Below are positions 52,601-60,373 of a stretch of DNA of 64,000 nucleotides, one piece after another. This stretch comes from Candidatus Hydrogenedentota bacterium (GTDB lineage Bacteria > Hydrogenedentota > Hydrogenedentia > Hydrogenedentales > SLHB01). Location: NCBI GenBank assembly GCA_029552745.1, contig JAKPDK010000070.1:62001-126000 (forward strand). The letters are read 5' to 3'. Each line of letters opens with the position of its first letter. The stretch's first letter is position 1. The notes beneath the pieces are model-generated. The model was not told the DNA's origin and did no database searches. It saw nothing but the letters and a program-made list of their open reading frames with translations. The position numbers were made by a program, and so were the translations under genes.

Positions 52601-53845
52601 AAAATCGTTTTGGAGTGGAGTCAAATCACCTTCACCTTGAAAATAGACAACAGGACAGACCTGGAAATTGGCGAGGTTTGTTATCCCATCATCGGAGGAA
52701 CCAAGGGGCTAGGTAGCAATGAGTTGCAGAGGAAAGCGACACTACGGATCGTACCTGTTGGCAGCGGCATGGATGTGCAACCGATTTACCGTGTATTCAA
52801 TAATATGACGTGGCTCGGGGAACCCTTACCGGAACAGCTTTATGTTTATCCGCACACACTCTCTACGCCTTGGATGTATTTGTATTTGTATAATCCAAAG
52901 AACAAAAGAGGCGTCTATTTTGCAGCTCATGATCCTATTCGTCGCGTGAAAGCGGTCCAGCTACAACAATATCCTGGTTTGGCTTCCTACCGAGTGGACG
53001 GTAATTGGCCTAGACCTGAAGAACTAGAAGGTATGCCCTCAGGGGTTTCCGTGAATTTTGTCCATCTGGTCTACCACCCTCCCAAACAAGAGTTTGTGAC
53101 CAGTCCTGTCGTGCTGCGATTTCAGTCGGGGGACGCAGAGGAGGCGAAACGTACATACCTCAGTTGGTTTGAATCTGTTTTTGGTAAGGCGGCGAATCCC
53201 CACACTGTGAAGAAGCTTAAGCGGGTCGGTCGAATACCTTTTGCGGAAATTGCGAATTTGGTGGAATCATGTAAAGCAGAAGGTGTGGACGCGATCTGTT
53301 TGGATGACTGGAAAATAGGCGGCCAACACAATGGTGTACCGACTTTTACGCCAGCCCCGGAATTGGGAGGTGCGGAAGGTCTTCGTGAGGCTGGGAAGGC
53401 GTGCCACGCAGCGGGCGCACGTCTGTATTTGCGTTTTAACGTCCAGTTTTGTAACCCGGATAGTGAATTATTCAAGTCCTTTCTTGCACCGTATTGCAGC
53501 CGTGACCGATGGGGCGTTCCATTTACTCGGCCGGGGGACCGCTGGGTATTTCTAAATTTGGCGGTTCCCGAGGTGCGAGATTTCCTTGTGGGACAAGTAG
53601 GTGTTTTGGCGCAGGCAGAGGTAGATGGCCTCTATGTTGTTGACTTTTTCAACGACAAACTCGATTTCAATCACTTTAGCGGGATGACTCCAGACCGTTC
53701 CGATTGGGACGGAGGCCTTCAAACTTTGGAGAATTTGTTACATGTCGCCCGGCAGGTCAATCCTGATTTCAGTTTGCTAACGGAAATGTTTCGAGATCAT
53801 TTAACATTGCTCGCGGAAGTGCCTGAGTCTCAGGGTATACCGTGA
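49670..53845 (+). CDS. Large secreted protein with two DUF6259-like glycosidase modules and a carbohydrate-binding-like domain
   Basis: A 1391-aa protein with a short hydrophobic N-terminal export segment (about 3-20). Module one: beta-sandwich (27-285, LENEYLRVRWNDQGDLIEI), TIM-barrel-like part (290-560, LAGWQLGGHDNGYPFYEPDP, GADGIHIDKLMPAAL) and a beta end. Residues 715-870 form a jelly-roll-like domain (FDFESGDFKGWQADGNW). Module two repeats the plan: IENDNLLVAVRKTNGAIARI near 880, then from about 1168 LDDWKIGGQHNGVPTFTPAP and VDGLYVVDFFNDKLDFN. It stops abruptly at SLLTEMFRDHLTLLAEVPES, some 170 residues short of the matching end of module one. Polysaccharide cleavage is inferred, not shown. 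Confidence 0.72.
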   Translation: MSIAFLYSMSVYCFFSSGQAVDFPTCLENEYLRVRWNDQGDLIEIEDKEKNIALRSPADVALQGFSLVLQDGDTRTEVSCNDQEKPKFIFKGNACRVVWREPLRSSVGEVFRLSLEMRYELLGDRLVITGKLSNKSSASVVEVRYSQIGGLTQLRALPDGEPATIGPPFDGKRLALPFETTVLGYPGHLSMGFLSVANERLGRGLYLGAYDQVARYKQWHFETVKGTSAEDIAVKLVFLPFVGSGATWSGCDWAVAFHDGDWVEAGQIYREWFLETFGLRDAEKDWIRRENCFQMVMMMLPEGNINFRFRDVPELARQGMQYGIDSLQLAGWQLGGHDNGYPFYEPDPRLGTWDDVAWAINECHKMGVRVYFFANLHWAMNDLRWFERELHEYVSLNALGKTNWIGYWGMGTIASRMGYTPPTMSLLDVNFPGIADPTVTYFRKLAEVGADGIHIDKLMPAALEYNPRVAELGMSRDTAGLQGTINLMDRIIRECTAVKPDFALSCEAFWDRVFSYGRATWWVGYMPLTRWVFPENAETKGQYWPYDFFGVNDAVRDGSILMLSPHKFNYGIGYPVWRRMAAYVGEANRIRNVYGNYIFFGRKCSPNTIRLKSTKLPSSLQYAVWADLDSNRRAAVFTNTHREDIAVEIEGFRGSVAKACRVVRPFREERVFSLPATVKIPGEQYAVIIEETEESSVVADDEAGQPACAPISEKEGITFDFESGDFKGWQADGNWTVDDNTAGNWYTGWQGRFFAWSGKGGEAATGKLRSMPFVLDKDGVEVLIAGWADIKGRSANRWNYVTLNLENGKELDRVYAPNTTTFSPMILDGSGYRGQRVFLEAVDDAPEGSYSMLCIDSIRTVEIPTGPSFPVLEPKDYIQIENDNLLVAVRKTNGAIARIFDKQGKSDLILEPRLADNFAFTLPIVGKEAWTNTEANQIRGTSQRLTSYAIQGDTLTLQWEGPLVSVFGVYYDVSAEMKIVLEWSQITFTLKIDNRTDLEIGEVCYPIIGGTKGLGSNELQRKATLRIVPVGSGMDVQPIYRVFNNMTWLGEPLPEQLYVYPHTLSTPWMYLYLYNPKNKRGVYFAAHDPIRRVKAVQLQQYPGLASYRVDGNWPRPEELEGMPSGVSVNFVHLVYHPPKQEFVTSPVVLRFQSGDAEEAKRTYLSWFESVFGKAANPHTVKKLKRVGRIPFAEIANLVESCKAEGVDAICLDDWKIGGQHNGVPTFTPAPELGGAEGLREAGKACHAAGARLYLRFNVQFCNPDSELFKSFLAPYCSRDRWGVPFTRPGDRWVFLNLAVPEVRDFLVGQVGVLAQAEVDGLYVVDFFNDKLDFNHFSGMTPDRSDWDGGLQTLENLLHVARQVNPDFSLLTEMFRDHLTLLAEVPESQGIP

Positions 53846-53996
53846 GACACTTGGAGAGAACCTACATTATTTTCAGACTATTGCGCAAATTCGGAAGAGC
53901 ATGATCACTCGGGTGATGACCTCTTCTGCCTCAAAACTGGAGTTGTACAGAACGGGTTTGCATAAGGCAACGCGCCCTTATTTTAGGAGAAAGCAA

Positions 53997-56072
53997 ATGG
54001 GAAGCACAGCGCACGGATTTATGAAGCATCGAGGTGTTCCTATATGGCTACTATTTTTGGGCGCGTTAACTTGCCACGTTCTCGCTGAGGACGAGGTACA
54101 GGTTTGGGAGCGTTGGGAACACGTTTTGGTGAGCGATTGGGAGTATGAAGACCCTTGCCGGGAGGTGTGCCTGCGTGTACGTTTCATTTCGGATGATGGA
54201 ACTACGCTGGAAGGAATGGGCTTCTGGGATGGGGAAAAGACTTTTGTCATCCGAAACGTTTTTCCGGCGGCTGGTGTATGGACCTGGCTGACGCAATGCT
54301 CGGATGAAAGCAATGGGGGGCTTCATAATCAGAGAGGGACGATACGGGTGAACCCTTCGAAGGCGTCAAGCCCATTTTGCAAGCACGGCTATGTACGTGT
54401 TTCTGACGATGGACGATTACTTGTCTTTTCAGATAGTACACCCTTCCTTTGGATTGGCGACACGTGTTGGGCGGCGCCTGTGCATGCAACGGCAGATGAG
54501 TGGGAACGATACGTGCGCAACCGCGTGTCGAAAGGATACTCGGTTTTGCAGATGGCAATTTCACCTGATTGGGCGCTTGAACATTCCCGTCGTGGAATTC
54601 AGCCGTTTTTGTCTTCACTGCCTGACATTTCGAAGCCGAATCCGCGGTTTTTTCAAGAACTTGACCGCATGGTTGGTCAGGCAAATGATAGTGGTTTGCT
54701 GGTGCTGTTGGTGGGGCTCATGGAGACACCCTATAGATATCCACCACCTGAACAGATCAGATTGTTCAGCCGTTATGTTGCGGCACGGTATCGTTCCTAC
54801 GCTGTCGTCCTTTCCCCAAGTTTCGATAGTCCGATCCGTGAAGAGGAAACGTTTGCTTCCGTGCGGGGAATTCGCGAGGCGGCGCCTTCCGCGCTTATTA
54901 CGATGCATATGGGCACCGGTGTTGGTCCTCAGTTTCACGCTGAGGATTGGCTTTCTTTCGATATGTTTCAAAGTGGTCACAATGGCGGCGATAGGGCGCG
55001 GCAGTCTGCGCGTGCTATTGGTATGCCGCGGGATATCTTATCGATGGAGCCGCGCAAACCAATAATTAACGGAGAGGCGATCTATGAAGGGGAACTGGGA
55101 TCAGCCTATGACGTCCGCCGAACGGCTTGGCTGAGTTTTCTTTCCGGAGCGGTGGGATATACTGCGGGGATTGACCAAATATATCGGTGGGATGAAACCG
55201 CCACGGCCAGTATGAATTTCCCTTCCAGTGTCCAAGTCTCTCTGTTGGCGAGGTTTTTGCGTCTCTTGCCTTGGTGGACGTTGCAACCGGCTCCGGAGCG
55301 TATCTTAAATCAACCTAAGGACAAAGCGAGGAATATGGCTTTTGCAATGAGTGACGACAAGAGTTTCGGGGTAGCGTATTTGCCGGAGAACGAAAAGATC
55401 GTTCTCGATTTGACGGGTTGTGCCGAGTCGTATGAAGCGCATTGGGTAAGTCCTATAACGGGTGCCTGCGTTTCTGGAACTATGCGGCGCGATGCTGATC
55501 GGGTAATCTTGGCTCCTCCCGATGCCAGAGACTGGGCTCTTTTAATAGGTACTCCGGGTCGGTTTGACCTGACTACCTTGCGAGGGAAATTGGCAGCGGG
55601 TTCCTCGCACCGTGGTTCGAAGGCGGAAATATCGTTTTCCAAAGATAGCGAGGCGAAAGGGCTTGTCTTAAAATCCGCCGCCGATGGACACTTTATTAGG
55701 GAAGTGTTCGGGGGAATTGTATGCGTGGCTAACGAAACCCCAAAACGGGATCAATACCTTTACGTTGATGTTGACGACGCGCTGGCGTTCCGGAATAGGG
55801 TACGTAAAATGATTTTGAAAGCCGATGTGCACGCGGAGGAACCGTTGCAGGGTGTTCAGCTTCAATATGACGTGGGTGGTGATGCAGAAATTGCAAACAT
55901 TTACCGTTCTTTGTCGCCCTTTTCGGTAAGTAGAAACGGAACTTGGACAACCCTCGAGTTTCTTGTAGAAAACCCTTACTTCGGAAATCGACAAAATGCG
56001 GGAGCCGATTTTCGGCTTTATTGGGGTGGGCTGCGGTGTTTTGTTCGAAGCGTGGAGGTCTGTTTGAAATAG
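53997..56072 (+). CDS. Secreted DUF5060/DUF4038 protein, apiosidase-like (GH140-type)
   Basis: A 691-aa exported protein. After a signal segment (VPIWLLFLGALTCHVLAED) there is a beta domain of the DUF5060 kind (WEHVLVSDWEYEDPCREVCL, GFWDGEKTF, FPAAGVWTW) and then a DUF4038 barrel: VFSDSTPFLWIGDTCWAAPV, SVLQMAISPDWAL, and PIINGEAIYEG near residue 365, with the likely catalytic Glu. Several members are apiosidases or act on pectin side chains. The C terminus adds collagen-binding-like and beta domains. AGGAGA lies 7 nt before the ATG; the frame is open further upstream to 53805, but those residues resemble no leader. A second ATG is at 54021. Confidence 0.75.
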   Translation: MGSTAHGFMKHRGVPIWLLFLGALTCHVLAEDEVQVWERWEHVLVSDWEYEDPCREVCLRVRFISDDGTTLEGMGFWDGEKTFVIRNVFPAAGVWTWLTQCSDESNGGLHNQRGTIRVNPSKASSPFCKHGYVRVSDDGRLLVFSDSTPFLWIGDTCWAAPVHATADEWERYVRNRVSKGYSVLQMAISPDWALEHSRRGIQPFLSSLPDISKPNPRFFQELDRMVGQANDSGLLVLLVGLMETPYRYPPPEQIRLFSRYVAARYRSYAVVLSPSFDSPIREEETFASVRGIREAAPSALITMHMGTGVGPQFHAEDWLSFDMFQSGHNGGDRARQSARAIGMPRDILSMEPRKPIINGEAIYEGELGSAYDVRRTAWLSFLSGAVGYTAGIDQIYRWDETATASMNFPSSVQVSLLARFLRLLPWWTLQPAPERILNQPKDKARNMAFAMSDDKSFGVAYLPENEKIVLDLTGCAESYEAHWVSPITGACVSGTMRRDADRVILAPPDARDWALLIGTPGRFDLTTLRGKLAAGSSHRGSKAEISFSKDSEAKGLVLKSAADGHFIREVFGGIVCVANETPKRDQYLYVDVDDALAFRNRVRKMILKADVHAEEPLQGVQLQYDVGGDAEIANIYRSLSPFSVSRNGTWTTLEFLVENPYFGNRQNAGADFRLYWGGLRCFVRSVEVCLK

Positions 56073-56273
56073 ATTAGCGCTAGAAAGGCAGCGTTTCCCT
56101 CTTGCCAAGGTGGCATTAGATACGTAGTAGTATTTCAAAACACAGCTCGGCTTTAAAATATGTTTTGACTATGACCCTGTTTTTGTGGTATAGAAATAGG
56201 GCTTGTGTGCATTTCAGGTACTGGGCGGAAAAATGTCTTGAATAGACCTAGGAAGGGAGGTGTATTGGCGAGT

Positions 56274-56423
56274 ATGCGTATGAGAACGGCGGTATGTGCA
56301 TTTTGTAATGAAGTCATTGAGCCTGTAGACATTCAGTTTGGCGATGTTCGAATTGTGAATGGTGAGTATTGGCACCTGGATTGTTACGCCGAATACTTTG
56401 ATGAAGTTCTTGAAGAGGCGTAA
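56274..56423 (+). CDS. Small zinc-ribbon-like protein (49 aa)
   Basis: A tiny protein with a metal-binding pattern: VCAFCNEVIEP, then WHLDCYAEYF, which gives C-x2-C ... H-x2-C spacing as in half a LIM or treble-clef finger. GGGAGGTG lies at 56256-56263. The start is uncertain: TTG at 56265 is 4 nt after GGAGG and ATG at 56274 is 13 nt after it; I list the ATG. The acidic C terminus (EYFDEVLEEA) follows. It stands alone 150 bp before accA. Function unknown. Confidence 0.6.
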   Translation: MRMRTAVCAFCNEVIEPVDIQFGDVRIVNGEYWHLDCYAEYFDEVLEEA

Positions 56424-56575
56424 TTCTTAGCCCAATTGGACCCCGCGCTTTTCTCCCAAATGACGACTCGTGGTACAGGTGTTTTCTGTGGGCTTGATTT
56501 TTGTGTGCGTTTTCGCTACAAAATGATAGGATTCAAACAGTTTAAAAACAAACCGGAACCAAGACATCATCGCCT

Positions 56576-57637
56576 ATGGATGTGCCATACGGTGCTATAT
56601 GTTTCGAAGGGTCCGGGGAAATTGGAGTACCTGACTTGGCCGAGAAAACACAAGCTCGTCTTTCATTAGACCAGTGTCTGCCTTTCGAGCGACGCTTGGT
56701 TGAGTTAGAGAAGACAATGGAGAAGACGGAGTCTCCCGAAGAGCGTGAACGGCTTGAGCGGGAGCTTCGCGAGGAGCAAGAAAAGGTTTTTGCTCACCTT
56801 ACTCCCTGGCAACGGGTCCAATTGGCAAGACATCCTCTCCGACCGAGAATGTTGGATTATACTTCCCGAATTTTGGAAGACTTTGTTGAACTTCACGGTG
56901 ATCGTGCTGTGGGCGATGATCCGGCGATGGTGTGCGGTATAGGCCGGTTTCGGGGACGAACGATAGTGGTTGTAGGCCAGCAAAAGGGTGTAAGCACCGA
57001 TGAGAAGGTGCGGCGTAATTTTGGTATGGCACACCCGGAAGGTTACCGGAAGGCGTTGCGGCTTTTTGAGATGGCGGAACGGTTACGCCTTCCCGTTATT
57101 ACCTTTGTGGACACGCCTGCAGCACATCCCGGTATTGAAGCGGAGAAGCGTGGACAGGGTCCTGCCATTGCGAGGAACCTTTGGGCGTTGATGCGTCTCC
57201 AAACACCGGTATTCTGCAGCATTCTCGGGGAGGGGGGCAGCGGCGGTGCACTTGGTATAGCCGTGGGTGATTGGATCGCGATGTTTGAGCACGCTATCTA
57301 CGTAATATGTCCACCGGAGCGCTGTGCGGAGATCCTCTGGCGCGATGCAGAAAAGAAAGAGTTGGCGGCGTGTGCGCTTAAAGTTACTGCTGCCGATCTG
57401 AAGTCTTACCATGTAATTGATTCGGTTATGCCGGAGCCTCTGGGTGGGGCACATCGCAACCCGGATGCTGCAGCAGAGACGCTGGCATCGGAAATAGAGA
57501 GTTTTTTGGTGCGGTGCGAACGTGGGGAGTGGAGTGTATCGGCACGCCGTGAGAAGTTCGCGCGCATGGGTTCTTGGCAAGAAGGCGAGCCGCCGCAAGT
57601 AACGGCAGATTCCTCAGATGACGGCACGGTTGGGTAA
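56576..57637 (+). CDS. accA: Acetyl-CoA carboxylase carboxyltransferase subunit alpha
   Basis: Alpha half of the carboxyltransferase that makes malonyl-CoA for fatty acids. The N-terminal helical part (FERRLVELEKTMEKTESPEE) and the crotonase-like core are typical: FVELHGDRAVGDDPAMVCGI, VGQQKGVSTDEKVRRNFGMA, FVDTPAAHPGIEAEKRGQGP and ILGEGGSGGALGIAVGD. The 353-aa length includes about 25 extra N-terminal residues; no strong Shine-Dalgarno is seen at the ATG, so a later start (TTG near 56636) is possible. accD is not in the window. The DUF167 gene starts inside its last 20 bp. Confidence 0.95.
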   Translation: MDVPYGAICFEGSGEIGVPDLAEKTQARLSLDQCLPFERRLVELEKTMEKTESPEERERLERELREEQEKVFAHLTPWQRVQLARHPLRPRMLDYTSRILEDFVELHGDRAVGDDPAMVCGIGRFRGRTIVVVGQQKGVSTDEKVRRNFGMAHPEGYRKALRLFEMAERLRLPVITFVDTPAAHPGIEAEKRGQGPAIARNLWALMRLQTPVFCSILGEGGSGGALGIAVGDWIAMFEHAIYVICPPERCAEILWRDAEKKELAACALKVTAADLKSYHVIDSVMPEPLGGAHRNPDAAAETLASEIESFLVRCERGEWSVSARREKFARMGSWQEGEPPQVTADSSDDGTVG

Positions 57638-57944
57638 AGGCGAGGAGGCGCCATCGCCAACTGGACCGGCTCTTGCACGAATAGCAGTTCTTGTGCAGCC
57701 GCGGGCATCTCGAAATCAGTTTTCTTTCGGCCCAGATGGCCAAATAAAGGTAGCCCTTACGGCTCCCCCTGTCGAGGGAGAGGCTAATAAGATGCTTTGT
57801 GCCGTGGTGGCTGACAAACTAGGTGTAGCGAAATCCAACGTCAAGGTAATAGCGGGGCAGCGGGGGAGGCGCAAGATCGTTGAGATTCGCGGTCTGAGCA
57901 ACCGAGAAGTCAGCAACATCTTGGATAGCCTTCTGAAGGACTAA
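57618..57944 (+). CDS. DUF167/YggU family protein
   Basis: Small basic protein of 108 aa of the YggU family, whose function is unknown. Recognisable are RIAVLVQPRASRNQF, VALTAPPVEGEANKML and VIAGQRGRRKIVEIRGLS, the family core. The first 20 or so residues (LGKGEEAPSPTGPAL) are extra, so translation may start later. It overlaps accA by 20 bp and probably shares its transcript. A promoter-like site separates it from the PIN-TRAM gene. Confidence 0.88.
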   Translation: MTARLGKGEEAPSPTGPALARIAVLVQPRASRNQFSFGPDGQIKVALTAPPVEGEANKMLCAVVADKLGVAKSNVKVIAGQRGRRKIVEIRGLSNREVSNILDSLLKD

Positions 57945-58093
57945 TTCTGTGATCCAGACAGGGTAAGGATTATGTCTGGAAACCTCGGGCGGATTTTTCC
58001 TCTGAAAGCGTGAGGTCGGGGTTTCGGCAAATGAGGGGAGGAAATCTGTTGCGGGAACTTTGTTTTTGTCTTTGGACATTGATAGAGAAGGTT

Positions 58094-58122
58094 TTGAAAT
58101 TGAGATTGCTTTTGTCTAATAT
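58094..58122 (+). promoter_or_regulatory. Candidate promoter for the PIN-TRAM/isp/tlyA operon
   Basis: TTGAAA (58094-58099) and TAATAT (58117-58122) are 17 bp apart, about 58 bp before the PIN-TRAM start, in a 235-bp gap. Each box differs from consensus at one or two positions. It would drive the tightly packed group that follows. Confidence 0.5.
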
Positions 58123-58179
58123 GGTTTGTAGAGAATGCGGCTCTTGGGGTGAGAGCAGCTAAGGGGAAACGACGGGCAT

Positions 58180-59211
58180 ATGCTTATTCGAATTATCCGG
58201 GTGTTATTTGTAGCGGGGTGCGGCATTATGGGCGCTGTTTGGGCGGTCTATATTGTCAATGCAGTCGCGGATCGGTCTTCTTTTTGGTACGAAAAGGGTC
58301 TGGGTGTTGCTGCGGGAATCATAACAGGCCTGGGCGTTTTGTTCTTGCTACGCTTAATTACTCAAGAAGTCTTCGAGAAGATTTATCCCGCGCTCATAGC
58401 CATTACACTGGCGCTGGTTTTTGGTTTTACACTGGGTCAGTGGTTCATAAATATGTATTTCGAGCATACCGACAACGTTTTTAAGACGTTTTTGGTCTGT
58501 ACGCTGGTGCTGGTATTTGGCTTTGTCGGTGTTTCTCTGGGCTTGACAAGGGCGTCTAATTGGGAAACCCTTATGAAGGCGGTGCAGCGTAAAAACTTCG
58601 TAGGGGTTTCGCCCAAAGTTGTGGACACGAGTGTGATTATTGATGGGCGGATTGCAGACATTTGTGCGACAGGTTTTATTGAGGGTGTTTTGGTTGTGCC
58701 CCGGTTTGTTCTCAAGGAGTTACAGAACATTGCGGATTCTAGCGACGTTCTTCGCCGCGCGAGAGGTAGACGCGGGCTGGATATACTTCACGCCTTGCAA
58801 GAACCGGATAGCAAAGTGACGGTGCATATTATTGAAGATGATCCCCCGGACCTTTCAGAAGTGGACGAAAAGCTTGTTCGGGTGGCGCGACAATACAATG
58901 CCAAGATCTTGACCAATGACCTAAACCTGAACAAAGTGGCGCAAATAGAAGGCGTCCAAGTGCTAAACATTAATGACTTAGCGAACGCATTGAAACCGGC
59001 GGTTTTACCGGATGAGTTCATGAAAGTGCGAATCGTGAAAGAAGGGAAGGAATCGTTCCAAGGTGTTGGGTATTTGGACGATGGAACGATGGTCGTAGTT
59101 GATGGCGCCCGCGATTTTGTCGGAAAAGACGTTTCGGTGATTGTGACAAGTGTTTTACAGACTTCTGCGGGACGAATGATCTTTTCAAAGTTGCAGAGCG
59201 TTTTGTCGTGA
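58180..59211 (+). CDS. Membrane PIN-TRAM domain protein (YacL-like)
   Basis: A 343-aa protein with four N-terminal membrane helices (first 125 residues), then a PIN nuclease domain and a C-terminal TRAM RNA-binding domain. The PIN acidic residues appear in VVDTSVIIDGRIADI, VLKELQNIADSSD and KILTNDLNLNKVAQ; the TRAM part is VKEGKESFQGVGYLDDGTMV with VIVTSVLQTSAGRMIF. It resembles Bacillus YacL, which also lies directly before ispD and ispF. A role in RNA processing at the membrane is inferred. The stop overlaps the ispD start (GTGA). Confidence 0.92.
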   Translation: MLIRIIRVLFVAGCGIMGAVWAVYIVNAVADRSSFWYEKGLGVAAGIITGLGVLFLLRLITQEVFEKIYPALIAITLALVFGFTLGQWFINMYFEHTDNVFKTFLVCTLVLVFGFVGVSLGLTRASNWETLMKAVQRKNFVGVSPKVVDTSVIIDGRIADICATGFIEGVLVVPRFVLKELQNIADSSDVLRRARGRRGLDILHALQEPDSKVTVHIIEDDPPDLSEVDEKLVRVARQYNAKILTNDLNLNKVAQIEGVQVLNINDLANALKPAVLPDEFMKVRIVKEGKESFQGVGYLDDGTMVVVDGARDFVGKDVSVIVTSVLQTSAGRMIFSKLQSVLS

Positions 59212-59897
59212 GTGTTCAGACGATCGTTCCCGCCGCAGGTGCGGGGACACGCTTAAAATCTGAGAAACCGAAAGCCCTTGTCGATTTAGGTGGTAAACCC
59301 CTTCTGGTGAGGACGTTGCTACGGCTCCAAAAAGCCGGTATTGCAGAAGACGTTATCGTATTGGCTCCACCGGATAATCTGGACTTGTTTCAGGAGGTAT
59401 TGGAGGGCGCTGGTCTCGATTTTCGGTGGCGTCTTGTTCCTGGGGGGAGCGAACGCCAGATTTCGGTCAGTCGTGGAATTGAAGCCCTTCCATCACATGT
59501 TGAATGGGTGGTGATCCATGATGCGGCACGACCCTTTGTTCCCGTGAATTGCATTCACCAGGCTCTTGAGGCCGCCCGCGCCGTTGGTGCTGCCACGGTT
59601 GCTATACCTTGTACGGATACGATATTAGTCGCGGATTCTGATTGTTTTCTGGTGGAGACGCCGGAACGGAAACACCTTTGGGCGTGTCAAACCCCCCAAG
59701 TGTTTCGTGTTGACATTATTGTGGAAGCTCACCGCTGGGCAACGGAGCATCGGTTCTTAGCAACAGATGATGCTACATTGGTGCGGAGTTTGGGGAATCC
59801 TGTCAGACTGGTAATGGGTTCGACACTAAATTTCAAGATCACAACACCGACGGACCTTCTGATGGCAGGTCTTTTAATTGAAAGAGGTTTTGTCTGA
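59208..59897 (+). CDS. ispD: 2-C-methyl-D-erythritol 4-phosphate cytidylyltransferase
   Basis: Third enzyme of the non-mevalonate isoprenoid pathway, forming CDP-methylerythritol. The CTP-binding motif is AAGAGTRLKSEKPK; VIHDAARPFV and TPQVFRVDII are characteristic, and 229 aa is normal. It begins with GTG overlapping the PIN-TRAM stop and ends in TGATG with ispF, so the three genes are translationally linked. Presence of ispD and ispF shows isoprenoids come from the MEP route here. Confidence 0.96.
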   Translation: MSVQTIVPAAGAGTRLKSEKPKALVDLGGKPLLVRTLLRLQKAGIAEDVIVLAPPDNLDLFQEVLEGAGLDFRWRLVPGGSERQISVSRGIEALPSHVEWVVIHDAARPFVPVNCIHQALEAARAVGAATVAIPCTDTILVADSDCFLVETPERKHLWACQTPQVFRVDIIVEAHRWATEHRFLATDDATLVRSLGNPVRLVMGSTLNFKITTPTDLLMAGLLIERGFV

Positions 59898-60373
59898 TGC
59901 GCGTAGGACATGGGTATGACCTTCACCGTTTGGCGAAGGGGCGACGGTTGGTCTTGGGGGGAATAGTTATTCCTCACGATAGAGGTCTGGAAGGACATTC
60001 CGATGCGGATGTCCTCGTTCACGCGATAATAGATGCCCTTTTGGGGGCTGCTGCCTTAGGCAATATCGGTCAGCATTTTCCGGACAATGATCCCGCTTAC
60101 AAAAACGCAGACAGCATCATGCTGTTGAAGAAAGTCATGGCGCTTATCCTTGATAAAGGTTACGTGGTGGAAAACGTGGATGCGACTCTCATTGCGGAAA
60201 AACCCAAGCTTAATCCTTTTCTAGATACGATACGGACCAATCTAGCGGCTTGTTTGAATGTGGATCTAGACTGTGTCTCCGTTAAAGCGAAAACGAACGA
60301 AAGAGTGGGGCCCGAAGGGCGAGAAGAGGCGATAAGTGCGCACGCCGTGGTATTGTTGTCCCTCAGGACGTAA
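59897..60373 (+). CDS. ispF: 2-C-methyl-D-erythritol 2,4-cyclodiphosphate synthase
   Basis: Fifth MEP pathway enzyme, cyclising CDP-ME 2-phosphate with release of CMP. The N-terminal MRVGHGYDLHRLAKGRRLVL holds the zinc ligands Asp and His of the D-x-H pair; GHSDADVLVHAIIDALLGAA and the ending KAKTNERVGPEGREEAISAH are family hallmarks. Length 158 aa is standard. The ATG overlaps the ispD stop by one base. The next frame begins directly after its TAA. Confidence 0.97.
   Translation: MRVGHGYDLHRLAKGRRLVLGGIVIPHDRGLEGHSDADVLVHAIIDALLGAAALGNIGQHFPDNDPAYKNADSIMLLKKVMALILDKGYVVENVDATLIAEKPKLNPFLDTIRTNLAACLNVDLDCVSVKAKTNERVGPEGREEAISAHAVVLLSLRT

Noticed and set aside
53901-53996. Longer N terminus for the apiosidase-like protein
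   Set aside because: It would place 32 unrelated residues before the signal peptide, and the ATG at 53997 has an AGGAGA site at the right distance.
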